Position numbers and translations under genes: made by a program
From: Coleophoma eucalyptorum
Lineage: Eukaryota > Ascomycota > Leotiomycetes > Helotiales > Dermateaceae
Reading direction: 5' to 3'
DNA: 64,000 bases
Assembly: GCA_026120035.1 (NCBI GenBank)
Contig: JALRME010000006.1
Span: 992,001 to 1,056,000, forward strand
The notes under the pieces: generated by a model
What the model was told of the DNA's origin: nothing
Seen by the model: the letters and a program-made list of their open reading frames with translations, nothing else
Database searches by the model: none
Shown: piece after piece, positions 54,328-64,000 of the stretch
How positions within the stretch are numbered: the first letter of the stretch is position 1
Layout of the letters: each line of letters opens with the position of its first letter

Positions 54328-56225
54328 TTACATCTTCTCTGAGCCCCTTCCGGCATCACGCTTCGAGTTCCATTTTCTCCACTTTGGATTCATAAAGTAG
54401 ATTGGAATGCCAAGCAAAAATACGCCTGCAAAGCAACCTGTCAAGATGCTGAATGCCCAGGTGTATCCATGTTCATCGACCATAGGAGTCAAGGCGTAGG
54501 AAATGCCGAAGGAGAAAATATTCTTGGAGGCCAAGACGACCACCAGCGCGGGACCTGGGTTTTCAGGCCAGACTTCAGCAGCAAAAGAGGTGGAGGTAAT
54601 AAGTGTACAAACGAACGCAAACTCGTAGATTCCCCAGCCTGTAGTTCATCAGTAACACCGCAGATGCGAGACGAAGGAAAATCTTACCGATGACAGGACC
54701 CGCCCAGCTGAGGTTGTGGTTCATGTTATCAGCAGTGTATGAGTAAATGAGAATACCTGCAATGCCAGTAACGAAGGGGAAGATCAATGGTAGAAGACGA
54801 TGTTCGGGTTTGGCGACACCACCATTACGTTTAGCCATGAACAGAGTGATCATATCGCCCCCGTACCCAGCGAATGCCATTGCTAAATATGAAGCTGGAA
54901 TAGGAGCTAGATTGATCAATCCGACATTCTTAGCGGCCCAGTGATAGTTGGCCGTGAGCACGGTATCATAAGTCAGGCCAATTGCTACAGCGACACCAAG
55001 GGTAATTGAGGGAACAAGAATAGCATACCAGATACCCGGAGATATGAGAGCTTTCAACATTGCTAGGTATCCATGCGCAACAATGCGGCCAGCGCCAGGT
55101 GTCATTCCAGGCCAAGGGTTGAGCATCTGTAAGTATGTTTTTCGGACCTTCGGAGTGCCATCGCTGTTTGTACCGTGAACCAGTTCTCCATGGTCTTCTA
55201 GGTATTGGCGACTTTCATCTTCATCGAGTACCCGAGTGACACCGAAGTGATCCGTCACTATAATTTGTCCATTGAGACTTGCTGCTGGCCGATGGAAACG
55301 AGTTTCGAATGAAAAGAATATGGCTAGGATAAGCCCGACCCCGCAGGTGATTGCGAAGACGCCGTAGTACCAACGCCATGTGATGGTAGCTTCATAAGAG
55401 CTAGCAGTATTGAGTAAGCTTGACATCGCTGTTTGGGTACTCCAGTAGGCACCAAATATAAAAGCACGTTGATGCATGAATGTGACCTCAGTAAGCATAA
55501 GTGGCAAGAGCTGTTGAATTATTAGCAACATATGGGAAGTTAGAGACTGTTACTTACAGACTCAGTGGCTCCCGAGCTCAATCCCTGGAAGAGACGTGCT
55601 GCAAGGTGGCCACCATAGCTCTTCTGAGTTGCCGCTCCAATGGTAGAGAATAGAAGGACTATTGCTGCCACCAGAAAGGCTGGTCGCCGCCCAAAAGCCA
55701 AAGCAAATGGAAGTACAATGAAGTTTCCTGAGATTTCATGAGCACAGATTCACCCAGCTTGCGATGAATGTATTACCAAGTCCCGTGAATAAAGAAGGTA
55801 GAGTAAGTAAGAGGACAATTTGGTTCGACGTTTTTCCTTGGGGCATATAGAGGCCGAAGAAGTCGGTCAAGATTGCACCTAGACCACCAATGAGTGCAAG
55901 AGACATAGTCGCTAAGACAATGTCAGCTATCTGCACCAGTAAAGAATATCATAGACTTACCAAACCAACAACTGCTGATGATCATTCCAATCTTCATCCA
56001 TTTTGGAAAATTCAATGGGTCATTGGGGTCATCAGAAGGAACTGGTAGTCTGCGAACAGTTCCTTGGGAGCTGATAAGAAGAGCATTTCCGTCAACGTGT
56101 TCAGTATTGCCTCGAAAATTGTCTGGATGTGCCTTTAGATCCGTATCGGCTACTCTAGTGGCAGTCTTTTCATCTTCTACGCTGCTGTTGCTGACAGAAG
56201 TTGCACTGGCGTTTTGTTCGGCCAT
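54328..56225 (-). CDS. MFS transporter, drug:H+ antiporter type
   Basis: Five exons (56225-55961, 55911-55777, 55727-55558, 55510-54688, 54638-54328), separated by four introns of 47-49 bp, join to 567 residues. A hydrophilic N-terminus of about 75 residues leads to 'DDPNDPLNFPKWMKI', the usual entry to DHA-type fungal transporters. Then come 'GGLGAILTDFFGLYMPQG', 'FALAFGRRPAFLVAAIVLL' (the motif-A-like loop), 'GLSSGATESLLPLMLTEVTFMHQRA', a large central loop ('DEDESRQYLEDHGELVHG') and a C-terminal half with 'IPASYLAMAFAGYGGDMITL' and 'VVVLASKNIFSFGISYALTPMVDEHG'. Likely twelve spans in the plasma membrane, exporting metabolites or drugs by proton exchange. Substrate unknown. It could serve the gene group to its right. 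Confidence 0.9.
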
Positions 56226-58488
56226 ATCGAAATTTGCGTTGGACCCGTTTTAAACACAAAAAAGCAAAAATACTAAGGGGCGTACGGGAAATAAGCAGTG
56301 ACCTAACTATCTTCGCCAGTCACTGAGATGAAAAAAAAGTGAAGATGGAGCCTTTTCCTATATACCAATAGCAAGTTCACTTGTTTGAAATCCAAAAAGA
56401 TTAGTTGATATCCAAACTCGAAGGTGTCAGGCCCCTGCGGACCGTCGAAGTTCCCACTCCCTATAGCCAGTATTGATACATGATTGCTTCTCGGCTTTGT
56501 ATGCAAGGATCAGGGTCATAGAGCTGCGATACAGACGCATTTCCAGGCATGATAGATCAGAATGCATGAAGCAAGAGCGACTCAATTAAGAAGAATGTCC
56601 TGCCATGTAGTGGAGCACTGTCCATTTTCCGATATCCTTTGTCAAATGCCAGCAAGTGGCGTCGAACGAGACATATAGAAAGTAGTTTCATCCGGCTCGG
56701 AAGCTTAATGAAAAGCTGCCACAACAAGGAATAATTATCAAATGCTTGAACAAAACTTCCAATGAAATGGTTCGTGATTTCAATCTGCCAAGATATGCAG
56801 TGGAGCCGAGAGATATCCTGGGGTACGGAATTATTGGGGCCGTTGGGTTTCTCGGGTCGGTACAGCGAACCGAACCAAGCCTGCCAGGCCTGCAACACTA
56901 TGATATAATCGTGGTATTCCTTCGAACAAATGATTTCACGACGAGCAGGGTCGGTAGAACACATATCGACCACTATTATAGGGATATATCCTTCTGAATC
57001 TCGTTTTCGACCGACCTTGCTCTGAAACAGGTTGGAGGTCTTACGACGCTCATACCTTGAGTAAGCACTCCGCCAATGAACAAGTAGCTAACAACAAGGA
57101 ATTGGCAGGGGAGAACAAGAGACATGTTTTCATAAACTGTGAAGAAATTAAAAACACAAGTAACCCAATGATCAAGATGAAGTTCTTGCAAGTGGTCGAC
57201 GGAGAAACATTAACTTTAGCCTCTAAAATATCTTGTGGAAAACTAGAGGAATGGAGAGATGGAACATGATTCTATTATCCAAGTCGTGCTATAGTGGACA
57301 TGAAAACACATCATACGTACGTAACACCCATACCGTAATATAAAGATATTTGTAATCTGTCAGGTATTACCTAGCATATCCCGAAGATGTGCTCATTTCT
57401 ACACAATGAGACCAAGTCCTGCATCACGTGGTATCTCACTCTACCGACTTAAAGTGGCACAGCAGCCGTCAATAATGCCATCCATACCTATGGGCCAGAC
57501 TATTTCCTTCCTCCCCTGTTCTCCCCTCTCTTTCAACCCCTCTTTTCAGTTCAAACCTAGCATATTTTGTGCCAGTGTAGCTGATGATTGCTTTTGCTAC
57601 TATCTTGTGCGTCTGCAACTTCATCTCCGTTTTCATGGGTGGCGAAAGTTCTGCCACAGGATGCTGCGTCCCTGATAGCGGCAGGTAGTCACAGGAGTAC
57701 GGTGCAAGAGTGTGGCCCAGTTTAGAATTGTCGACAGGCTTGGAATAGGAGCTTATATGCACCTCTTACCAAGCCTGCGACGACGAGTCCGATCGATCTA
57801 ACGGTCCGTTTTTCTTATCGACGAATTTAATCTGTAACTTGGTGCTTGCGTGTATCTTGTGTACACAATAGCTGCTCTGTGATGACTCTGTCTAGCTAGC
57901 TTGATATTGGTTTCCTTGTTGCTTTAAGCTCAGCGCTTTAGAAACCCGGCAAGGTTTGGGTTACGGAGCAGGAAAGGTCGAATCGGCACAACATGAAGCA
58001 GATTCGCTGTATCTGCAAACATGGCTACCAGGCTCGGCTCAGTATCACGGCTACTAAGAACTCGGGTTTGTGTCCTCATTGGTTTGTATCTGCGAAGTTA
58101 AAGTTATTCATTACATTGTGATCGAACCACGAGAGGCTTCAGGGGAAGGGTCTCGTAAAACTTACGTTGTGACATTTGCAATCCTCAAAGATGTGGTCAC
58201 TCCAATTTGATTCGCCTTTTGATGCACCGTAAGAGAACAGCAGTATGCTTCTTCATGGGACTGATTATATCGTGCCATGCCACTGATACCTGACGACCCA
58301 TGTCCAAAAATATATTCTATACAGCATTAAAAGCAAAGTGATTGACCAAAATCTATTCCAGTTTGGGAGCCCCCTTGGTCGCTCAAGCTCGATACAAAGC
58401 GGGTCACCCGCACGAACATCGGCTGTGTACAATATCTGATCTCAAACCTTCAAAATATAACTTAATATCAAAGCAGCAGATAGTCACA
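56226..58488. other. Long intergenic region, no gene called
   Basis: Divergent spacer between the MFS gene (minus) and the rhodopsin-like gene (plus), so both promoters are inside. A minus-strand open frame of 139 codons (56973-56557) begins with ATG but has no recognisable domain, and its flanks are full of stops. I leave it uncalled. Nothing else stands out. Confidence 0.5.
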
Positions 58489-59858
58489 ATGTCTTCGGTA
58501 ATGTCTTTACCCTATTCTTACACAATCTTGGCTGATATTCCCTTGAGTCTTCTACATCTGAACCGACGGCTGCTTACTTAGCTGAGTCTCGGGTGCCCGA
58601 GTACCTCTCTGGATGTATTGCTCCTCTTGCTATTGCGACAGTCTTCATTTTTGCTCGAATCTATTCCCGAGCTGTTATCCTCAGGGTCTGGGGTCATGAT
58701 GACACACTGATCACCATCTCTTGGGTATCATTTACAACTCTCTTCAGTCGAAAGGGAAGCTAACGTGCTCTAGGTCGGAGCAGTCTCTGTAACAGTCTTG
58801 GACTGCCTGTTAGTACGATATGGTGCTGGCCGTCATATACAGACATTGACAGCAGGTGTTGTCACGCCACTGAATGTCCTGGCTTATGTTGTGCGATTGA
58901 TCTATCTTCTCGTTCTGAGCACTACGAAACTTTCTGTTTGCTGCTTCTACCTTCGAATTTTCACGGACCGACGGAGCAGATTCTTTACCTACGGACTGAT
59001 GGGCTTCATCGTTCTTTTCACTATACCGCTTCTGCTAGTTCAGGTATTTCAATGCAAGCCTGTGAGTGACGCGTGGGCCACGTCGGATGTAAATTGTCCA
59101 GTCAACGAGATCACAGTTGTAAACGTCACTGGGGTTTTCAACATTCTTGGGGATGTCCTGTTGCTTGTATTTGTGGTTCCTAAGATCCGTGAGTATTTCA
59201 CCTCTTTCTAAGATCAGCAACTTATTTCAACAGTATCATTACAAATGGCTCTGAGCCAGAAGGTTGCGTTACTAGCAATTGTTACTACATCTCTACTCGT
59301 TATAATCGCTGCAATTATTCGAACTCGGCTGGTTTCACAACTAGCGGATACTTCTGATCCACCTTGTTAGTGAACTGCCGCTTTTTTTATGGATATCCGC
59401 TGACTTACTAAGGGGAGAGTGTGATTATTGGTATCTGGAGCGTGGTAGAGATGAATACTGGCATCTTCTGCGCAGCGATCACAGCAATAAAACCGCTACT
59501 CCAACAGGTGTTTCCAAAACTGTTATCTAGTAGTGGCCACTCTTCATATGGCAAAGGAGTTTCTGCAGCGTACGGAATGGGAACGAAGCCTCGCACTGGT
59601 ACAGGACCACCTGGGTTTGAACTCCACAGCCTGCACGATGACCCGAAGTTCGACTCACAGTTGGCCACAACAAACAAGTTCTGGGCTGGAAAACGAGATA
59701 AACATATTGGAGATGGCGAAAGCGAGACGCATGTTCTTGACGACAGGAACATTGACATTACTAAAACTGTAGATATTACTGTCACACACGCGAGAGATAA
59801 TTTTTTAGACAAGGATAGCAGCAGTGATAGTAGTGTCAAGAGATATGAGCATTTTTGA
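58489..59858 (+). CDS. Rhodopsin-domain (Pth11/SAT4-like) membrane protein
   Basis: Five exons (58489-58497, 58548-58724, 58774-59188, 59234-59365, 59413-59858) join in frame to 392 residues. Exon 1 is only 'MSS'; its intron ends in GAG with a GGCTGAT branch point, so the start is the least certain part. The body has about seven hydrophobic spans: 'CIAPLAIATVFIFARIYSRAVILRVWGHDDTLITISW' carries the family's Arg-x-Tyr-Ser and Trp-x-His-Asp-Asp positions, followed by 'VVRLIYLLVLSTTKLSVCCFYLRIF' and 'FNILGDVLLLVFVVPKI'. The tail of about 120 residues is hydrophilic. Fungal proteins of this family are GPCR-like, and some relatives sense plant surface cues. Function here is unknown. It lies next to a Zn2Cys6 gene, a common arrangement in secondary-metabolite clusters. 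Confidence 0.82.
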
Positions 59859-60425
59859 TAGGCAGAAGGCGAATCAGGCAATATTCATGATAAACTGTAT
59901 AATAAATGCAATTAGATACGAACGAGCTGGCATCGCGTTTGCTTTTGAAATATCCCGCAATTTTCCCTTGCAATGCTGCCAAGAATACACTTTGACATAT
60001 TCCCCTGAAAACTTGACCACCAACATGCAGCAGTTCAAGGATCCGAACATCCCAGTTTATGCCCGTTTGTCTACAAAAGGGAAGGAGCCGAACGGCAGGA
60101 ATAATATTCTTCCAAAGCACCATTAATCTTGATGCCACACCATCAACTCCTCTTTCAAACACGTTCCTGGGCACATTTCTTTTTTCAAAAAAAATTGCTT
60201 CAAAGTCTCCGACCATAGGAAATCTTTTGGAAGTTCTTTGCTGGATGCCACCGGCGCATACTAGATCCACTGTCATGTGACGGAGGACTGGGAGCTGCCT
60301 TTCTCGCTGAGCATATTCGAATATCAAACCGGATCAAACACAACTTAGAAAAATATCGGTCCTGTGGCCTAAACTGATGGTCTTTGAAGATTGAACACTG
60401 ACAGAAATTAACTGATGGGGACCCA
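59859..60425. other. Intergenic, no gene seen
   Basis: Between two plus-strand genes; promoter of the Zn2Cys6 regulator at right. Contains an A/T run near 60180-60195. No domain in the short frames. Confidence 0.55.
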
Positions 60426-62789
60426 ATGGAGGTTCCAGGTACTAAGCGGCAACGTCTATCAAATGCGTGCAACCAATGCCGCAAGAGGAAAGTCAGATGC
60501 GACGAAGGACAGCCACAATGTCGAAACTGCCGAGAGAGACATGAGGAATGCATAACGATCAATCCAAAGACTCAAGACGCCATTGCAATTCGCCGACGAA
60601 CAAACACAAAGCCATCATCCACTACATCCCATACCAGAAAAGTCTCATTAAGTACGCCTGAGAAAAGGAACGAGTCAGTAGCCCAAAGTCCACAAGTTGA
60701 CTATGGGTCACCAGGGGAGATGATGCGGGAAAATCTTCGGCTGGTAACTGACTTGAACTGGAATCGATACACAACTGATTACAAAACTTCATCTGGTATC
60801 ATTAGTCCCGCAGGTTCTTCACCTCACAATTTCATGTCTCCGGGGTCCTCCTCCATACCAAAATCATCACTTCTCAATCAGAAATACGAGAAAGCCCATC
60901 AAACATACTCCTACGACCAAGAGATGATACTGAACTCAACAGCGAACCAAAAACGCAAAGTTGTTGGCGGAGGAACATTACAGGCACTATCGAAATATCT
61001 TGATCACTGCTTCGAGCGCCGAAATATGGAAGCCGTTGGCACGAGATTTGTGTACGGGATGCAGCATGCTGAAGAATTTCCTTTACCCAAACTGGGACAT
61101 TCATCAGGACTGCCTGTGCTGCCCGGGCTTCCAGAAAGACATTGCTACTTGCAAGCGTTCCTTGACAACATATATCCACTGTTCCCAGTCTTTGATATTG
61201 ACATTTTCACCTCTGAAACTAATAGGCTAGCAAATCAGGAACTAACTTCACTTCAACAAGAAGAGGTTCCTCAACTAGCTTGCGCTTATGCGATTTTTGC
61301 AATTGGTGCAGATCAGTCGGCTGGAAATCTTACTAAAATTGGATCAGCTTACTTGTCGGCTGCTTTTAGTCTTTGGACCTATTTGATCTCTATGCCGTAT
61401 CTTTCATCTGTGCAGGCATTGCTATTGATTACGATAGCTCTCCGATCTCGAAATAAAGATGGCTGTGGTGCTCAGTCTTTAGCGCAAGCAATCCGAATCG
61501 CTCACTCTATTGGTCTGAATCATTCGCGAATTGAGACAAAAGCTGTCCCGCAAGGCGAGAAAATCCGACATAATGACAATGACCTTGACGCCCGAATCTG
61601 GTGGGCTTGTTACTGCCTTGAGAACTCGTATGGTCTCGAAATAGGTAGGCCCATGGTCATACGAGATGCGCTATGTAATCAAACCATTCCTCTCTCCACA
61701 AGGCAAAGACCAAACTTTCTCAGTCTTTGGGTTGGCCTTTCTCAAATACAAAGCCGACTTTTTGAAATTCTCTACGTCCGACCCCCAGAAAGAAGGAATG
61801 CGTTTGATTTGTTACAGGATATTGGAAGGATGGATCGGGAGCTGTGTAATTGGGCGACAAACGTTGAGCCGGAGGAAATCAGGTCAGTGGTGTTTTTTAG
61901 GTCAATTTGCATGTATTTACGTTCAACAGGCCATGCTCAGACTTAATGTGCTCACCCAAGGATCTTCCTTTCGCAACTTTCATATCTGCAAACTATTACT
62001 ACACGTGAGTCTTATTACTATTTGTGGTTTATCTTAATTGAATTCTAACCAATCTGCAGGCTTATTTGTGTTCACCAAGCAGCACTTTTACTTGAACCAC
62101 AGTTCTACAAGGCAAAAGTCGAGCTACACTGTCTTGACAGCCCCAATCAACCGCGGCTGAGAAATAGTGACACGATTTTAATCAACTCCGCACGAAAGAT
62201 TGCGGATTTGCAGATCAGACTCATTGACCAGACTGGCCACTCGGGAATATTCTCGGCAACTGGAATCATGACTGCTGTGATAATTTTAGGATTTCATATT
62301 ATGAAAGGTTCCGCTGAGAAAAGGAATAGAGCGGATTTAGAGGTCAGCACTATCTACAAGACTTCTAATATTTTTCATTAATAGCTGATTTACAAAGCTT
62401 CTGACTGTTATTTCTCGGCATATTGAAAAACAATATGAAAAATCAGGACAGCATCCGAAATTTGTTGAGGGTGAGTTCACTCCGGATTTAAAATAAAACG
62501 ATGAGACTGAACCACTTTGGTAGGCATATCAATATTACAGCAACAGATTCAGCAAGAAGTATACAACAGAGACGCATTGATGTCGACGTCTTTGCAAGGG
62601 TTGAATAGTGGCACCTCTCCATATACAGATACTCCGATCATGACTACAGGATTTCTGGATGATTGGAATGGCGACTTCGCATCACAAACCCAGGATTGGA
62701 ATTCTCTATTTGGGGACTTCGCACTAGCTGATCCTTGGCGTTGGCTACAAGATGAAGTCACACCTGAGATGGGAAATCCAACAGGTTGA
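60426..62789 (+). CDS. Zn2Cys6 transcription factor with fungal-specific regulatory domain
   Basis: Five exons (60426-61882, 61930-62004, 62060-62342, 62398-62470, 62524-62789) join to 717 residues. The zinc cluster is C15-X2-C18-X6-C25-X6-C32-X2-C35-X6-C42, preceded by basic 'TKRQR'. The Fungal_trans domain begins near 'HCYLQAFLDNIYPLFPVFD' (about 240). It includes 'AQSLAQAIRIAHSIGLNHSR', 'DLDARIWWACYCLENSYGLEIGRPMVIRD' and, after splicing, 'PFATFISANYYYTLICVHQAALLLEPQFYKAK'. The C-terminus is acidic and aromatic ('DWNGDF', 'DWNSLFGDFALADPWRWLQDE'), a plausible activation region. It is a nuclear regulator. Reading past the first intron stops at 506 residues, which would remove the end of the regulatory domain. 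It may control the adjoining membrane protein, transporter or dioxygenase genes. Confidence 0.92.
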
Positions 62790-63016
62790 AATTTTAGGAC
62801 TTAAATATACCCTTACATCCGTATGATGTATAAATGGCGCAGCCTCTACGAGGCTGAGCATCAATGGCACGGGAGTGATGGTGGAGTACCCAATAGCGCC
62901 ACCAAATGAAATGAATATGCTTAAAGAATTTTTTGAAAATTGATACCCTTCTGATTTGTGCCAACTGAACAGTGCAACCGCCCACCCAATGTCGAATATA
63001 CGTCGAATACGGTTGA

Positions 63017-64000
63017 CTACGTTTCAGTCTTTATATACGGAACACCGGTAAGTTTGAAAGCCCTGTCACTCAACACGGGCATACTAATCGGCCATTGCCT
63101 ATCAACACCATTCAAATCCTCACCCCTCCACGCACCATTACTACCTACCACTACCGCATTCGGCCAATGGCTAGTACCGACTTTCCTATCCCATGCGTCC
63201 TTCTTCCTCTTCAAATTTTCCTGACTGGCCTGTTCAACCGGCATATAGCACGTATAAATCGCCATCCGATCGACAGTACTCGTCGGCTCAGGACTCTTAT
63301 TATAATGTGGCGTCCTCGAATCCCAAACGAGGAGGTCCCCGGGCTCCGCACAAACCTTCTCCCACACACACCCCTTATCCGCAAGCCATTTCATCCCCGC
63401 ATCCGTAAAGCCGTACCACTCCTTGTTCCAGCGCGGGATCTGCACCTCGTCTTTGAAGGCGATGTGGAGTTCTTCCGAGAGAAGATGGCCGCCTTTGCAC
63501 ACGATCAGCCCCCCATCATCCGGCCCGCATGGCTGCAGATTCACCAGTCCCTGCAAGCACCGGAATTCGGGCGTTGCGGGATCTTGGTCTTGGTGTGGCC
63601 ACGGCTTGTTCTCGGGCCAGTCGGAACGGTCATGGAAGGAGACGTTGATCGCGTCAAAGGAGACGATCAGGTCGGGTGTATTCAAGACTTTTTCAAAGGC
63701 GGAAATCACGCCTGGACTGCTGCGAATGTCCCATACGAAGGACTCGTGCGCAGAGCCGTAGTGCATAATCATTCCCTTTTCGCTGATATAGGGCAGTTTG
63801 GAGCGCTTGATCGTTGAAGGATCATTGCGCTTGAATCCAAGATTGCTGCGTTGGGTTCATATGTTAGCTGGATGGGTTTCTTTTTGATTGATGTCCATGA
63901 GGAGAAATAAGTGAATGCTTACAAGTCTTCGAGATATTGGTAGATTTTATCAACAGTTGCCAATGCCAGCTCACGTGGGACAGCACCCTTCACAACCGCG
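63017..64000 (-). CDS. Phytanoyl-CoA dioxygenase (PhyH) family protein, 5' end outside window
   Basis: Two exons are visible, 64000-63923 (partial) and 63845-63017, with a 77-bp intron between them. At least 302 residues are encoded; the N-terminus lies beyond the window. The double-stranded beta-helix fold shows the iron ligands His-x-Asp in 'WPHQDQDPA' and the distal His in 'DSRTPHYNKSP', with 'DRMAIYTCYMPVEQAS' nearby supplying the Arg that should bind 2-oxoglutarate. 'LQGLVNLQPCGPDDGGLIVCKGGHL' is typical of the fungal branch. These enzymes are Fe(II)/2-oxoglutarate oxygenases that hydroxylate varied substrates, including steps of secondary metabolism. The substrate is unknown. The gene ends 227 bp from the Zn2Cys6 regulator's stop, in convergent orientation. 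Confidence 0.88.

Noticed and set aside
56557..56973. 139-codon minus-strand frame in the 56-58 kb spacer
   Set aside because: Starts with ATG but shows no domain, no supporting introns and no conserved pattern; neighbouring frames are full of stops.
63095..63817. 240-codon plus-strand frame opposite the PhyH gene
   Set aside because: The minus strand carries the clear dioxygenase motifs; this frame is antisense read-through.

Overview
The window is a gene-dense stretch of nuclear DNA from a filamentous ascomycete (Pezizomycotina). The signs are short introns (about 45-60 bp) with GTRNGT-like donors and CTRAY branch points, a HET-domain gene, Zn2Cys6 regulators, a Pth11/rhodopsin-like membrane protein, secreted plant cell-wall enzymes and a tRNA-Pro with an intron. 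A plant-associated leotiomycete would fit, but that placement is inference. I count 23 protein genes (two cut by the window ends), one tRNA gene and one decayed tRNA copy. I recognised no transposon, rRNA, CRISPR or bacterial-type operon. Most genes are split, so the coordinates here come from joining exons by hand.

Layout. 0-20 kb: start of a tyrosinase, an amidohydrolase of the dihydroxybenzoate-decarboxylase type, then housekeeping genes (RRM protein, Golgi pH regulator, prephenate dehydratase, hot-dog dehydratase, PH/LRR protein) and an orphan with an internal duplication. 20-29 kb: secreted pectate lyase (PL3), secreted GH43-type enzyme, cyclophilin, separated by long AT-rich spacers. 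29-41 kb: fumarylacetoacetase-family hydrolase, divergent MFS transporter, epoxide hydrolase, aldo-keto reductase, Zn2Cys6 regulator, aldehyde dehydrogenase. 41-50 kb: free-standing BRCT protein, HET protein, an unrecognised protein, tRNA-Pro(AGG) with a decayed neighbour copy, and a Ser/Ala-rich secreted protein. 50-64 kb: a spacer with a possibly eroded gene, a small cysteine-containing secreted protein, an MFS drug-type transporter, a rhodopsin-like membrane protein, a second Zn2Cys6 regulator, and a phytanoyl-CoA-dioxygenase-type enzyme running off the right end.

The most system-like part is 29.4-41.3 kb. Uptake (MFS), epoxide opening, carbonyl reduction, aldehyde oxidation, a C-C/C-O-cleaving hydrolase and a local regulator sit together. 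This reads as a catabolic or detoxification cluster whose substrate I cannot name. The regulator's zinc cluster is split by an intron, so simple open-reading-frame reading misses it. Palindromic CGG-type sites lie upstream of the epoxide hydrolase and the aldo-keto reductase. The right-end group (transporter, membrane sensor, regulator, dioxygenase) may be the edge of a second cluster.
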